From Aurantiacibacter sp. MUD61 (GTDB lineage: Bacteria > Pseudomonadota > Alphaproteobacteria > Sphingomonadales > Sphingomonadaceae): DNA of 64,000 nt. Under the pieces are notes generated by a model that saw only the letters and a program-made list of their open reading frames with translations, was not told where the DNA came from and ran no database searches. Below are positions 1 through 9,664 of this stretch, piece by piece; the stretch's first letter is position 1, and each line of letters opens with the position of its first letter. A program made the position numbers and the translations under genes. Location of the stretch: positions 1 through 64,000 of the forward strand of contig NZ_CP115446.1 of NCBI RefSeq assembly GCF_027912455.1, written 5' to 3'.

Positions 1-390
1 GCTGTCAACGATCACGAGACCGTCCTTGGCCTTGCTCGAAAGAGCCATCTTCAGGCCGAGCGCGCGGATCTTCTTGTTCAGCGACTGCTCGAAGTCACGC
101 TTGCGGGCACCGTGAGCCTTACCACCGCCGATGAAGATCGGAGCCGAACGGGCACCGTGACGAGCGCCGCCCGAACCCTTCTGCTTGCCAAACTTCTTAC
201 CGGTACGCGCAACGTCGGAACGCTCACGCGTCGGACGTGCAGTACCGCGACGGTTTTCCAGCTGCCACGTTACAACGCGGTGCAGGATATCGGCACGCGG
301 CTCGACACCGAACACAGAGTCGTTGAGTTCAACCTCAGCGCCCTTGCCCGATACGGCCTTGCCGTCGATTTTCTGGACCTTCACCTTCAT
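1..390 (-). CDS. rplD: 50S ribosomal protein L4, C-terminus beyond window edge
   Basis: The first 130 residues of ribosomal protein L4 are present; the gene runs off the left edge. L4 binds 23S rRNA and lines the exit tunnel, and in Escherichia coli it also represses the S10 operon. The basic extended-loop region (KQKGSGGARHGARSAPIF, about residues 69-86) is clear. The ATG at 388-390 starts 4 bases after the rplC stop, the usual S10-operon order rpsJ-rplC-rplD. The reading frame is intact in the part seen. Confidence 0.96.
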   Translation of the reverse strand, partial: MKVKVQKIDGKAVSGKGAEVELNDSVFGVEPRADILHRVVTWQLENRRGTARPTRERSDVARTGKKFGKQKGSGGARHGARSAPIFIGGGKAHGARKRDFEQSLNKKIRALGLKMALSSKAKDGLVIVDS

Positions 391-394
391 GGCG

Positions 395-1258
395 TTAGCC
401 TTCCTCGTTCTTGGTGTTGGCATCGTCAGCCGGCGGAGTGCCGCTTTCGGTACCTGCACCCGCGTCCTGCTGAGCCGCCAGCTTGCGCTGGGTCTCTACA
501 TCGACTTCGGGGTTCACTTCGTGTTCTGCACCGCTCTCGACCAGGCCGGGAGCTGCATCTTCGGAAGCGGTTTCATCAGCGTTGCGACGCATGGCGCCGG
601 GGAACGGAGCACCTTCGGGAAGCGGGAGCTTCACAGCGTCCTTCACCAGCAGCCAGCCATTCTTCGAACCGGGGACAGAGCCCTTCACGAAGATCAGGCC
701 ACGCTCGGAGTCCGTACGCACAACCTCGAGGTTCTGCTGCGTACGCTGACGATCGCCCATGTGACCGGCCATCTTCTTATTCTTGAAGACCTTGCCCGGA
801 TCCTGGCGGTTACCCGTCGAACCGTGCGAACGGTGCGAGATGGAAACGCCGTGCGTCGCACGCAGACCACCGAAGCCCCAGCGCTTCATGGCGCCGGCAA
901 AGCCCTTACCAACGGTGTGACCCGTGATATCGACCTTCTGGCCCGCAATGAAGTGGTCCGCCGTGATCGTCGCGCCGACGGGAAGGAGACCTTCCTCATT
1001 CTCGACACGGAATTCGGCGACCTTCTTCTTCAGGCCGACTTCAGCCTTGGCGAAAGCTTCGCGCTGCGGCTTGTTGACATTCTTGTGCTTGGCATCGCCC
1101 GCGCCGAGCTGGACGGAGAAATATCCATCACGCTCTGCAGTGCGATTGCCAGTGACCTGGCACCCTTCCAGCGAAAGAACGGTCACGGGAACGTGACGTC
1201 CATCCTCCTGAAACAGGCGGGTCATCCCGACTTTCTTTGCGATCACGCCTGTGCGCAT
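395..1258 (-). CDS. rplC: 50S ribosomal protein L3 with long acidic C-terminal tail
   Basis: L3 is a primary 23S rRNA binding protein near the peptidyl transferase centre. The start chosen is [16 protein letters not shown], because an in-frame upstream extension has no L3 similarity and a GGAG-type ribosome site lies just before this ATG. Residues 117-180 carry the conserved L3 core, including the GNRQDPG segment whose Gln (about 152) is the site methylated by PrmB in other bacteria. The protein is 287 residues against about 210 in Escherichia coli. The surplus is a low-complexity tail (about 224-287) with roughly sixteen acidic and three basic residues, odd for a ribosomal protein. It is followed by rplD after 4 bases. 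Confidence 0.96.
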   Translation of the reverse strand: MRTGVIAKKVGMTRLFQEDGRHVPVTVLSLEGCQVTGNRTAERDGYFSVQLGAGDAKHKNVNKPQREAFAKAEVGLKKKVAEFRVENEEGLLPVGATITADHFIAGQKVDITGHTVGKGFAGAMKRWGFGGLRATHGVSISHRSHGSTGNRQDPGKVFKNKKMAGHMGDRQRTQQNLEVVRTDSERGLIFVKGSVPGSKNGWLLVKDAVKLPLPEGAPFPGAMRRNADETASEDAAPGLVESGAEHEVNPEVDVETQRKLAAQQDAGAGTESGTPPADDANTKNEEG

Positions 1259-1530
1259 CACGCGTACTCCTTCACAGAGGCACATGGAGGCCCATCCCCC
1301 AGGTGCATGCCAGCCCGAATTGTCGATACGTCGCCCCGTCCGGGCTGAGTTACTCAGGCAGCGAGCTGCAAGAGCGAGACGGGGGACGCAGGCCCGGATC
1401 TAAATTCCCGAAGGAACGTCCGGCGGTATCCCTATGTCTTGCCGATCCCGAAGGATGGCGGGGCCGTAGGAGCCCCTAATCTCTCTGACCGTTTAGGGTC
1501 CCGTCAGAAGGACCGGTCGAAATCTGCGGC
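1259..1530 (-). other. structured spacer between rpsJ and rplC
   Basis: A 272-base gap separates S10 from L3, genes that are usually close together. No ORF is credible. In the transcript sense the spacer can form a CCCTAA/TTAGGG hairpin (1475-1499) and two short hairpins capped by UUCG tetraloops (ATCC-TTCG-GGAT at 1445-1456 and TTCC-TTCG-GGAA at 1405-1416). This suggests a structured untranslated region, possibly for autoregulation or RNA processing. The function is inferred only. Confidence 0.5.
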
Positions 1531-1842
1531 TTAGGCCAACTTGATTTCGACGTTCACGCCAGCTGCCAGGTCGAGCTTCATCAGCGCGTCGACGGTCTGG
1601 GCATTGGGCTGCACGATGTCGAGCAGCCGCTTGTAGGTGCGCACCTCGAACTGCTCGCGCGACTTCTTGTCGATGTGCGGGCCGCGGTTCACGGTGAACT
1701 TCTCAATGCGCGTCGGAAGAGGAATCGGACCACGAATAAGAGCACCCGTACGACGGGCGGTGTCCGCGATCTCACCAGTTGCCTGGTCGAGCACGCGGTG
1801 ATCGAAGGCCTTGAGGCGAATGCGAATATTCTGAGCGTCCAT
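1531..1842 (-). CDS. rpsJ: 30S ribosomal protein S10
   Basis: Complete S10 of 103 residues, a component of the small-subunit head and also NusE in transcription antitermination. The conserved [20 protein letters not shown] block and the RTYKRLLDI segment identify it. The [17 protein letters not shown] start at 1842 matches the family length; a Met three codons upstream is possible but would lengthen the protein unusually. It is the first gene of the S10 operon here, preceded by its own promoter and a leader hairpin, and followed by an unusually long spacer before rplC. Confidence 0.97.
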   Translation of the reverse strand: MDAQNIRIRLKAFDHRVLDQATGEIADTARRTGALIRGPIPLPTRIEKFTVNRGPHIDKKSREQFEVRTYKRLLDIVQPNAQTVDALMKLDLAAGVNVEIKLA

Positions 1843-1900
1843 AAATTCCAACTACCGATGCGAAAGAGCCAAAGGATCACGGCCCGAAAGCCAAAACCCC

Positions 1901-1946
1901 AAAACAAAAAGGCCCGCCCCGCTGTGCCCGGTTTCCCGGAACGGGC
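1901..1946 (-). terminator. terminator-like attenuator in the S10 operon leader
   Basis: In the minus-strand transcript, GCCCGTTCC (1946-1938) can pair with GGGGCGGGC (1920-1912) through nine pairs, two of them GU, enclosing a CCGG-GAAA-CCGG mini-hairpin. A U-rich run (TTTTTGTTTT) follows at once. It lies downstream of the predicted S10 promoter and 59 bases upstream of rpsJ, so it sits inside the leader and would act as an attenuator rather than as the tuf terminator, which is separate at 2095-2130. Confidence 0.6.
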
Positions 1947-1999
1947 GACCTTCCCGTAAAATTCGTTACGAAAGAGACGAATCTCTTTCTGTTGGCGCG

Positions 2000-2028
2000 C
2001 ATATACGGGGGACACCCCCATCTGACAA
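2000..2028 (-). promoter_or_regulatory. predicted sigma-70 type promoter of the S10 operon
   Basis: On the minus strand TTGTCA (2028-2023) and TATATG (2005-2000) are separated by exactly 17 bases, a good match to housekeeping promoters. The spacer contains an inverted repeat, GGGGG-TGT-CCCCC. Transcription would begin near 1993, giving a leader of about 150 bases before rpsJ. The tuf terminator lies just upstream, so the site is well placed. Confidence 0.6.
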
Positions 2029-2094
2029 CCCCCGAATTCCGGGATTTCTTGTCAGACCGTTCACCAGCGTGGATGAACGGGAAATACGCTTCCA

Positions 2095-2130
2095 TAAAAA
2101 GGGCCCGGCACTCGAAATGAGTACCGGGCC
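2095..2130 (-). terminator. Rho-independent terminator after tuf
   Basis: Twelve-base arms GGCCCGGTACTC (2130-2119) and GAGTGCCGGGCC (2113-2102) pair with one GU around a five-base loop. They are followed in the minus-strand transcript by CTTTTTAT. The hairpin starts 38 bases after the tuf stop and closes the rpsL-rpsG-fusA-tuf transcription unit. Confidence 0.88.
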
Positions 2131-2167
2131 ACTTTTCAAATTCGCTGCACCAGGCGGTGCTGCCGAA

Positions 2168-3358
2168 TTACTTGCTGATCTTGGCGACCACGCCCGAGCC
2201 GACGGTACGACCGCCTTCACGGATTGCGAAGCGCAGACCTTCGTCCATAGCGATCGGTGCGATCAGCTTGACGTCGATGGTCACGTTGTCGCCCGGCATC
2301 ACCATTTCGGTGCCTTCCGGCAAGATCACTTCGCCGGTCACGTCAGTCGTACGGAAGTAGAACTGCGGACGGTAGTTGGCGAAGAACGGCGTGTGACGGC
2401 CACCTTCGTCCTTCGACAGGACGTAGACTTCGGCGCTGAAGTCGGTGTGCGGCGTAACCGAACCCGGCTTGGCCAGAACCTGACCACGCTCGACTTCGTC
2501 ACGGCCAACACCGCGGATCAGGGCACCGATGTTGTCGCCAGCCTGGCCCGAATCGAGCAGCTTGCGGAACATTTCGACGCCGGTCACGGTCGTCTTGGTG
2601 GTGTCCTTGATGCCGACGATTTCGACTTCGTCGCCAACGTTCACAACGCCGGTTTCAACACGACCGGTCACAACCGTACCACGACCCGAGATCGAGAACA
2701 CGTCTTCGATCGGCATCAGGAACGACTGGTCAACCGGACGATCCGGCTGCGGGATGTGCTCGTCGACAGCCTTCATCAGTTCGATGATGGAGTTCTTGCC
2801 GATTTCGTCGTCACGACCTTCGAGAGCGGCCAGGGCCGAACCCTTGACGATGGCGATGTTGTCGCCGTCGAAGTCGTAGCTCGAAAGCAGTTCGCGAACT
2901 TCCAGTTCGACGAGCTCGAGGATTTCCTCGTCGTCAACCTGGTCAACCTTGTTCATGTAAACGACCAGAGCCGGAACGCCGACCTGACGGGCAAGCAGGA
3001 TGTGCTCGCGGGTCTGCGGCATCGGGCCGTCAGCAGCGTTCACAACCAGGATAGCGCCGTCCATCTGCGCAGCACCGGTGATCATGTTCTTCACATAGTC
3101 AGCGTGGCCCGGGCAATCGACGTGTGCGTAGTGACGCGCGTCGGTTTCGTATTCCACGTGAGCGGTCGAGATGGTGATACCACGCTCGCGCTCTTCCGGA
3201 GCCTTGTCGATGTTTGCGAAATCGACAGCAGCACCGCCGTATTCCTCAGCCATCACCTTGGTGATCGCAGCAGTCAGCGTGGTCTTGCCGTGGTCGACGT
3301 GACCGATGGTGCCGATGTTGCAGTGCGGCTTGTTCCGCTCAAATTTTTCCTTCGCCAT
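2168..3358 (-). CDS. tuf: elongation factor Tu
   Basis: EF-Tu, 396 residues, the GTPase that delivers aminoacyl-tRNA to the ribosome. Visible GTPase motifs in order are GHVDHGKT (P-loop, about 18-25), DCPGHADY (G3, about 81-88), NKVD (G4, about 136-139) and GSAL (G5, about 174-177). Domains 2 and 3 follow, including [11 protein letters not shown]. Length and ends match the family. It is the last gene of the str operon, 94 bases after fusA, and is followed by a strong terminator. Confidence 0.98.
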   Translation of the reverse strand: MAKEKFERNKPHCNIGTIGHVDHGKTTLTAAITKVMAEEYGGAAVDFANIDKAPEERERGITISTAHVEYETDARHYAHVDCPGHADYVKNMITGAAQMDGAILVVNAADGPMPQTREHILLARQVGVPALVVYMNKVDQVDDEEILELVELEVRELLSSYDFDGDNIAIVKGSALAALEGRDDEIGKNSIIELMKAVDEHIPQPDRPVDQSFLMPIEDVFSISGRGTVVTGRVETGVVNVGDEVEIVGIKDTTKTTVTGVEMFRKLLDSGQAGDNIGALIRGVGRDEVERGQVLAKPGSVTPHTDFSAEVYVLSKDEGGRHTPFFANYRPQFYFRTTDVTGEVILPEGTEMVMPGDNVTIDVKLIAPIAMDEGLRFAIREGGRTVGSGVVAKISK

Positions 3359-3452
3359 TTTCTCAATAACCTCTGTTAGTCAAAATTGAATTTCACCGGG
3401 AGGGAAGCGGCACCCGTTGAATCAGGCGCCGCCCCTAAACGCTTGCCGTTCG

Positions 3453-5585
<2,133 letters not shown>

Positions 5586-5714
5586 ATTACAATTCCTTGG
5601 GTTGGGGGCGGACAATAACTCGCGCCCCATATAGTCGTAGATGTGACAGCTTGAAGGCCGGCCACCCGTTACTCACCGAAGAGAACGGGCGGCCCGCCTG
5701 CAATGTTCCGCCTG

Positions 5715-6185
5715 TTACCAGCGGTAATGGCTGAACGCGCGGTTCGCGTCGGCCATGCGGTGCGTGTCTTCGCGCTTCTTGACGGCGTTGCCGCGGTTGT
5801 TGGCAGCATCCATCAGCTCGGCCGAGAGACGTGCGCTCATGGTGGTTTCGGCACGGCCGCGGGCAGCACCAATCAACCAGCGAATGGCGAGAGCCTGGGC
5901 ACGCTCGGGGCGAACCTCGACCGGCACCTGATACGTAGCACCACCCACACGGCGCGAGCGAACCTCGACCTGCGGCTTGATGTTGTTCAGCGCGTCATGG
6001 AACAGCGCAACCGGATCGGTCTTGGCCTTGGCTTCAACCGTATCGAGCGCACTGTACACGATGCCCTCAGCAACGGCCTTCTTACCGTCCAGCATGAGGT
6101 TGTTCATGAACTTCGACAGAACCTGATCCTTGAACTTCGGATCGGGCAGGATTTCCCGCTTCTCGGGACGACGACGACGTGACAT
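5715..6185 (-). CDS. rpsG: 30S ribosomal protein S7
   Basis: S7, 156 residues, nucleates assembly of the 30S head and contacts tRNA at the E site; in Escherichia coli it represses its own operon. The start [16 protein letters not shown] at 6185 follows an AAGGAG ribosome site (about 6199). [14 protein letters not shown] and the [14 protein letters not shown] segment are diagnostic. It follows rpsL by a 274-base structured spacer and precedes fusA by 129 bases. Confidence 0.97.
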   Translation of the reverse strand: MSRRRRPEKREILPDPKFKDQVLSKFMNNLMLDGKKAVAEGIVYSALDTVEAKAKTDPVALFHDALNNIKPQVEVRSRRVGGATYQVPVEVRPERAQALAIRWLIGAARGRAETTMSARLSAELMDAANNRGNAVKKREDTHRMADANRAFSHYRW

Positions 6186-6210
6186 TTTTACTAAACTCCT
6201 TCGGAGTAGC

Positions 6211-6406
6211 GCCCCGACCTCCGTCGGGGCTTCCGGCTCCGGCCCACTCCCCCTCCCGGCCACCCAAATGCTACTTCCGTAAGGGTAGCCGGGACGGGGA
6301 GCGGACCAAATCCGCGATTGAACTCTTCGGGTCGGTGTCTGACCGGCTCCTCCACCCAACCACCCGATCCGCGATCGGAAAATCGTCGGGTGGTTGGGTG
6401 GGGGAG
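6211..6406 (-). repeat. three successive GC-rich hairpins in the rpsL-rpsG spacer
   Basis: The 274-base gap 6186-6459 carries no gene. It holds a perfect 8-base-stem hairpin (GCCCCGAC/GTCGGGGC, 6211-6230), an inverted repeat with 13 of 14 pairs (6247-6260 with 6288-6301), and one with 20 of 21 pairs (6347-6367 with 6386-6406, loop of 18). All lie within the str-operon transcript. In Escherichia coli the S7 repressor site is in this same intercistronic gap, but these hairpins could also be REP-like elements or RNA-stability structures. Confidence 0.75.
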
Positions 6407-6459
6407 ACGGGCTGGCACCGAGGTCGACACGGATGTGTCGACCGCACCCAACAAAAACC

Positions 6460-6831
6460 TTACTTAGGCCGCTTCGCACCATACTTGGAGCGCGACTGCT
6501 TGCGGTCCTTCACACCCTGCGTGTCGAGCACGCCGCGCAGCACGTGGTAGCGCACACCGGGAAGGTCGCGCACACGGCCGCCGCGGATCAGCACCACGGA
6601 GTGTTCCTGGAGGTTGTGGCCTTCGCCCGGGATGTAGGCGATGATCTCGCGCTGGTTGGTCAGGCGGATCTTGGCCACCTTACGCAGAGCGGAGTTCGGC
6701 TTTTTCGGGGTCGTCGTGTAGACGCGGGTGCAAACACCACGCTTCTGCGGGCTCGACTGCATGGCTGCAGACTTGCTCTTCTTCACGATCGGCTTGCGCG
6801 GCTTGCGCACCAGCTGGTTAATAGTCGGCAT
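6460..6831 (-). CDS. rpsL: 30S ribosomal protein S12
   Basis: S12, 123 residues, a decoding-centre protein and the classical streptomycin target-site determinant. The start [18 protein letters not shown] and the [16 protein letters not shown] block are typical. Lys43 and Lys44 are the usual residues. At position 88 (87 in mature Escherichia coli numbering) the conserved [13 protein letters not shown] motif reads [13 protein letters not shown], with codon CGC at 6570-6568: Arg where most bacteria have Lys. It is the first gene of the str operon. Confidence 0.97.
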   Translation of the reverse strand: MPTINQLVRKPRKPIVKKSKSAAMQSSPQKRGVCTRVYTTTPKKPNSALRKVAKIRLTNQREIIAYIPGEGHNLQEHSVVLIRGGRVRDLPGVRYHVLRGVLDTQGVKDRKQSRSKYGAKRPK

Positions 6832-6888
6832 AAATACTCTTCACCGTGTTTTATGGGTGTTGGGACCGCCCTCCTCTTTCTCCGAAGA

Positions 6889-7079
6889 CCCTGAGCCTGT
6901 CGAAGGGCTGCTTTTCCTTTCGGCCCCGCGCGAGGGAAAAAGAAAGTGCAACCCTTCGACAAGCTCAGGGCAATCGGTGGAGGGAAAACCCTTCACCCGT
7001 GAATGGCACCAATTGCACCGGATGGAATGTATCGGGACTGTGCAGAGTATGGTCCGTTCGTCCTGAGCCTGTCGAAGGG
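6889..7079. repeat. three REP-like copies in the spacer upstream of rpsL
   Basis: The 523-base gap 6832-7354 has no convincing gene. It contains CCCTGAGCCTGTCGAAGGG at 6889-6907, its near-perfect inverse CCCTTCGACAAGCTCAGGG at 6952-6970, and a third copy CCTGAGCCTGTCGAAGGG at 7062-7079. The first two face each other and could pair over 19 bases. The motif resembles a short repeat scattered in many proteobacterial genomes (recalled, not searched). A separate ACCCGGT/ACCGGGT hairpin lies at 7133-7154. The rpsL promoter must lie in this gap, but no clear match to a -35/-10 pair was found. Confidence 0.7.
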
Positions 7080-7196
7080 CGAACCCATCGGCCAGGAAGC
7101 AAGCGAACACTCGCACAAGCCTGAAACGCTCCACCCGGTACAACAGCACCGGGTTACTTTGACGGCTGCCCCAAGCGGATCGAAACCCGCCCCAAT

Positions 7197-7232
7197 AGAA
7201 AAGAGCCCCTCGCAACGCGTGCTGAGGAGCCC
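7197..7232 (-). terminator. Rho-independent terminator after the winged-helix gene cluster
   Basis: In the minus-strand transcript GGGCTCCTC (7232-7224) pairs with GAGGGGCTC (7211-7203), with two GU pairs; a bulged A and three further GC-rich pairs sit inside, and TCTTTTCTAT follows. It would end transcription of the cluster at 7355-9273 before the str operon begins. Confidence 0.65.
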
Positions 7233-7354
7233 GGGACAAAACCGGCAATGTTCAGCTCTATCTACCCGCAGCGATTCCCGAAGGGACCGAACGGATGGGC
7301 GCGCATTTAGGGGGGATTGGTGGTGGGGTCAAGTGCAGGAACAGCAGCCGCGTC

Positions 7355-7870
7355 TCAGTAATCCTCCAGATAACGCCCAACCGAAACAACGCCTTTCTCT
7401 GTCAGGCTCACAAAAGTCACGCGCTTGTCCACTTCAGAGGCCGATCTCTCAATCATGCCCGCATCTTCTAAAAGTGATATATGCCTCAAGGCCGTGGTGA
7501 TGGGCACATGTGAGGCATGGCCGAGGCTTGTTGTCGAGACCTTCGCCCCGCCAGCGTATTGCATGAACAATTCCAAGAGCATGTCCCAAGCAGGCTCACC
7601 AAGTAATTGCGGAAAGATATGTTTCTTACGCATTTCGCGTTTGCGATAAATCACCTTTGCCTTCTGAGCGAGGTTGATGGCATTCCGTTCAATGCGGTTA
7701 ATCGAATTTGGCCATTGGAACACTGAGCCAGGCTGCGACCCTGTCCAATCTTGGTCGATCGAATCAGCCAATCGAAGTAGACTGGAGGCAAGTTCCCGGA
7801 TCTGTGCAGGCGACCAATTTTCTGCAAGCCCGTCGAGGATCGACTGGCGTGTCGCAACGAGGTCGTTCAT
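7355..7870 (-). CDS. winged-helix (MarR-like) regulator
   Basis: Protein of 171 residues. The C-terminal half (about 95-165) reads as a winged helix: an effector-type helix, a helix-turn-helix (TTSLGHASHVPITTALRHIS, about 117-136), then LLEDAGMIERS and a wing with DKRVTFVSLTEKG. This is the pattern of MarR-like repressors. The N-terminal 90 residues are helical and unassigned. Its ATG overlaps the stop of the membrane-protein gene (7867-8340) by four bases, so the two are likely translationally coupled. A terminator follows. Ligand and target are unknown; a signal passed from the membrane partner is an inference. Confidence 0.75.
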   Translation of the reverse strand: MNDLVATRQSILDGLAENWSPAQIRELASSLLRLADSIDQDWTGSQPGSVFQWPNSINRIERNAINLAQKAKVIYRKREMRKKHIFPQLLGEPAWDMLLELFMQYAGGAKVSTTSLGHASHVPITTALRHISLLEDAGMIERSASEVDKRVTFVSLTEKGVVSVGRYLEDY

Positions 7871-8340
7871 AAAAGTTCTATCGTTTCAGATTTCGAAGGC
7901 GACCAAGCATTATATGGCCCGATACGAGAAACTCTTGCTGCATGCGCTATCGTTCCGCCGCCAAGCAAAAGGATTTCGAGAAAAAGAGGCGCCTGCGTCA
8001 TCGCCCAAAATGCTACACTCATGCCGTCCGGTACTAACGCTGCTGCCATGCTGCCGATAATGGCCACCAATTGGGCGGCGACTATGAATAACGGATAAGT
8101 GCGATTGGCGCGCAGCGCGATCCAGAAAAAACCAATCGTCTGCAACAGATCAATCCCGATCCGGCTGACATCAAAATCGTGGAAACCGCGCGGACCGAAA
8201 ATCGCAAGGAAGATTGCGTCAGCCAGCACACCAAAAGCAATAATCGCCGCACACAGGCGTTCAGGTTGGTCGCCTCTCATCACCGCAAAGAGGGTGACAG
8301 AGGCGACGATAACCCAAACTATGATGTAATCGAGTGCCAT
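7867..8340 (-). CDS. small integral membrane protein of unknown function
   Basis: Protein of 157 residues with four or five hydrophobic segments (about 4-20, 28-48, 63-78, 84-103 and 106-128) separated by short charged loops. The acidic-aromatic loop GPRGFHDFDVSRIG lies after the second segment. No enzyme motif is visible and the family was not recognised. Its stop overlaps the ATG of the winged-helix gene, and it starts 17 bases after the small helical protein gene, indicating one operon. A sensory or anchoring role is suggested only by the neighbours. Confidence 0.7.
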   Translation of the reverse strand: MALDYIIVWVIVASVTLFAVMRGDQPERLCAAIIAFGVLADAIFLAIFGPRGFHDFDVSRIGIDLLQTIGFFWIALRANRTYPLFIVAAQLVAIIGSMAAALVPDGMSVAFWAMTQAPLFLEILLLGGGTIAHAARVSRIGPYNAWSPSKSETIELL

Positions 8341-8357
8341 CTCTCAGTAGCGATCTG

Positions 8358-8684
8358 TTATGCGACAGCTTCAGTTGGCGTAAATTGTCCCATTGGTTCG
8401 TTTTCGGGACATCCTTCGTAACCGACGACATCTGCCTGCACCTTGAGCAAATTGCCATGCACTCGGGCCAAATCGTTTCCTGCAGATACCAGCGTCTCTT
8501 GCGACTTTGCCAGGCGAAGCAAGGCTTCTTGGCCAAGGAAAGGTGCGCTTCCAGTTTCGCGACGCGCTTCAACCATCGTGGTCAAAAGGCTACTTTGGCG
8601 AAGCAAGGCATTATCCAAAGCTTCTTCGGCAGCGCGCAAATCACGCACGATACGCATTTGGGCGACTTCGTGAGGCATGGTCAT
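8358..8684 (-). CDS. small helical protein of unknown function
   Basis: Protein of 108 residues. The start at MTMPHEVAQMRIVRDLRAAE (8684) is chosen because GGGAG lies at the right distance upstream (about 8695); an upstream in-frame Met gives a basic Cys-rich extension that looks spurious. The body is almost all alpha-helical, with heptad-like Leu and Ala spacing (about 8-85), and could form a coiled coil. The tail is short and acidic. It has no signal peptide or membrane segment. It sits between the LuxR-type HTH gene and the membrane-protein gene in the same direction. Confidence 0.6.
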   Translation of the reverse strand: MTMPHEVAQMRIVRDLRAAEEALDNALLRQSSLLTTMVEARRETGSAPFLGQEALLRLAKSQETLVSAGNDLARVHGNLLKVQADVVGYEGCPENEPMGQFTPTEAVA

Positions 8685-8742
8685 TTCTAATAACTCCCGG
8701 TTCGGCCGCGTGGGCCAGTTGAACACAAGAGCCTTCCGTTTC

Positions 8743-9273
8743 TTAGCGCAGCATCTCCGACAATTGGCCGAAGATGGCAAATCCAACGAGAATAGCGATC
8801 AGAAAAATCAGAGTGATCGCAGCGATCGCTGCGATACGCCAAACTATCCCGAAGCGCCCTTCAAAAGGCTCTGGGACTACACGATGCACCACCACTGGGA
8901 GGCGGCCCTTTTCTCGACTGATCGAGCCGGGTTCCCCTGCCTTGCGTCGGTGCGACGCTGCAATCCCATCACCTTCTTCGCTGCTGCGATTGGAAGTTTC
9001 GACATGCGAAGATTGGTATACGGATTTTCCGTATATTAGCGCCTGACCGGTCTCAGACACGAAACTCATGTAAGCCGCCGCAAGCTCATTGCGGTTTTGG
9101 GCACCAAATTTCCTGCGTGCTGCCGAAATTCGTTGATCCACTGTATGAGGGGAAATCTTGAGTAGACGTGCAATCTCTTTTGAGGTTTTGTGCTGAACTA
9201 GCAGATCAAGCACCTCGCGCTGCTTGTCAGTCAAATCCGACAAATCTCCCTCAAAGTTTGTTGTAGCAGCCAT
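8743..9273 (-). CDS. LuxR-type HTH protein with C-terminal membrane helix
   Basis: Protein of 176 residues from the Met at 9273 (a Met at 9297 is possible but has no ribosome site). Residues 11-66 are a LuxR/GerE helix-turn-helix: LTDKQREVLDLL, KTSKEIARLLKISPHTVDQR, ISAARRKFGAQNR. After a linker of about 80 residues, rich in Ser and Arg, a long hydrophobic helix (about 146-170) ends near the C-terminus, so the DNA-binding head would be cytoplasmic and membrane-tethered. There is no receiver or ligand-binding domain. It is the first gene of a four-gene cluster, with a palindrome 132 bases upstream. Confidence 0.8.
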   Translation of the reverse strand: MAATTNFEGDLSDLTDKQREVLDLLVQHKTSKEIARLLKISPHTVDQRISAARRKFGAQNRNELAAAYMSFVSETGQALIYGKSVYQSSHVETSNRSSEEGDGIAASHRRKAGEPGSISREKGRLPVVVHRVVPEPFEGRFGIVWRIAAIAAITLIFLIAILVGFAIFGQLSEMLR

Positions 9274-9405
9274 AAACCCCGGCACTTGGCCACCCATGCG
9301 ACGGTGGCTAATTTCTTTTAGATTCCCAATTTACATGCTTCAACGCGATACCGCGAATTACAGGGCTCTAATCAGCTTCCATTTTGAACCCAGTATCCCT
9401 CAAAA

Positions 9406-9423
9406 CTAAGGATAATCCCTTAG
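9406..9423. promoter_or_regulatory. palindrome upstream of the LuxR-type gene
   Basis: CTAAGG-ATAATC-CCTTAG is a perfect six-base inverted repeat with a six-base spacer. It lies in the 391-base gap 9274-9664 between the LuxR-type gene and the plus-strand hypothetical gene; nothing else stands out in that gap. A closely similar site lies at 50772-50787 upstream of the diguanylate cyclase gene. It could be an operator for a dimeric regulator. Confidence 0.45.
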
Positions 9424-9664
9424 CCTCAACACCTTGGATTAACGAGCAAGAGCGGTGACGCTTCCTGCCCAAAAACGTCGAAGCCCGTCATCCCAGCCAA
9501 TAATGCAGTGACCCGATTTTACAACCATTCTGGATGCAAATTGCTCCCCAATAGAGCTTCGAACTACTTAGGACCATTGCTGCACTTGGAACGCGGGCTC
9601 GTGCTCATCAAACCAATTGAGATTTCCCTTTCCTACAGCCCCAGGCCCCTGCTCCATCCGGCGC

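Noticed and set aside
6832..7354. Small ORFs of 60-165 codons in the rpsL upstream spacer
   Set aside because: They run across REP-like repeats, lack ribosome sites and have no family pattern.
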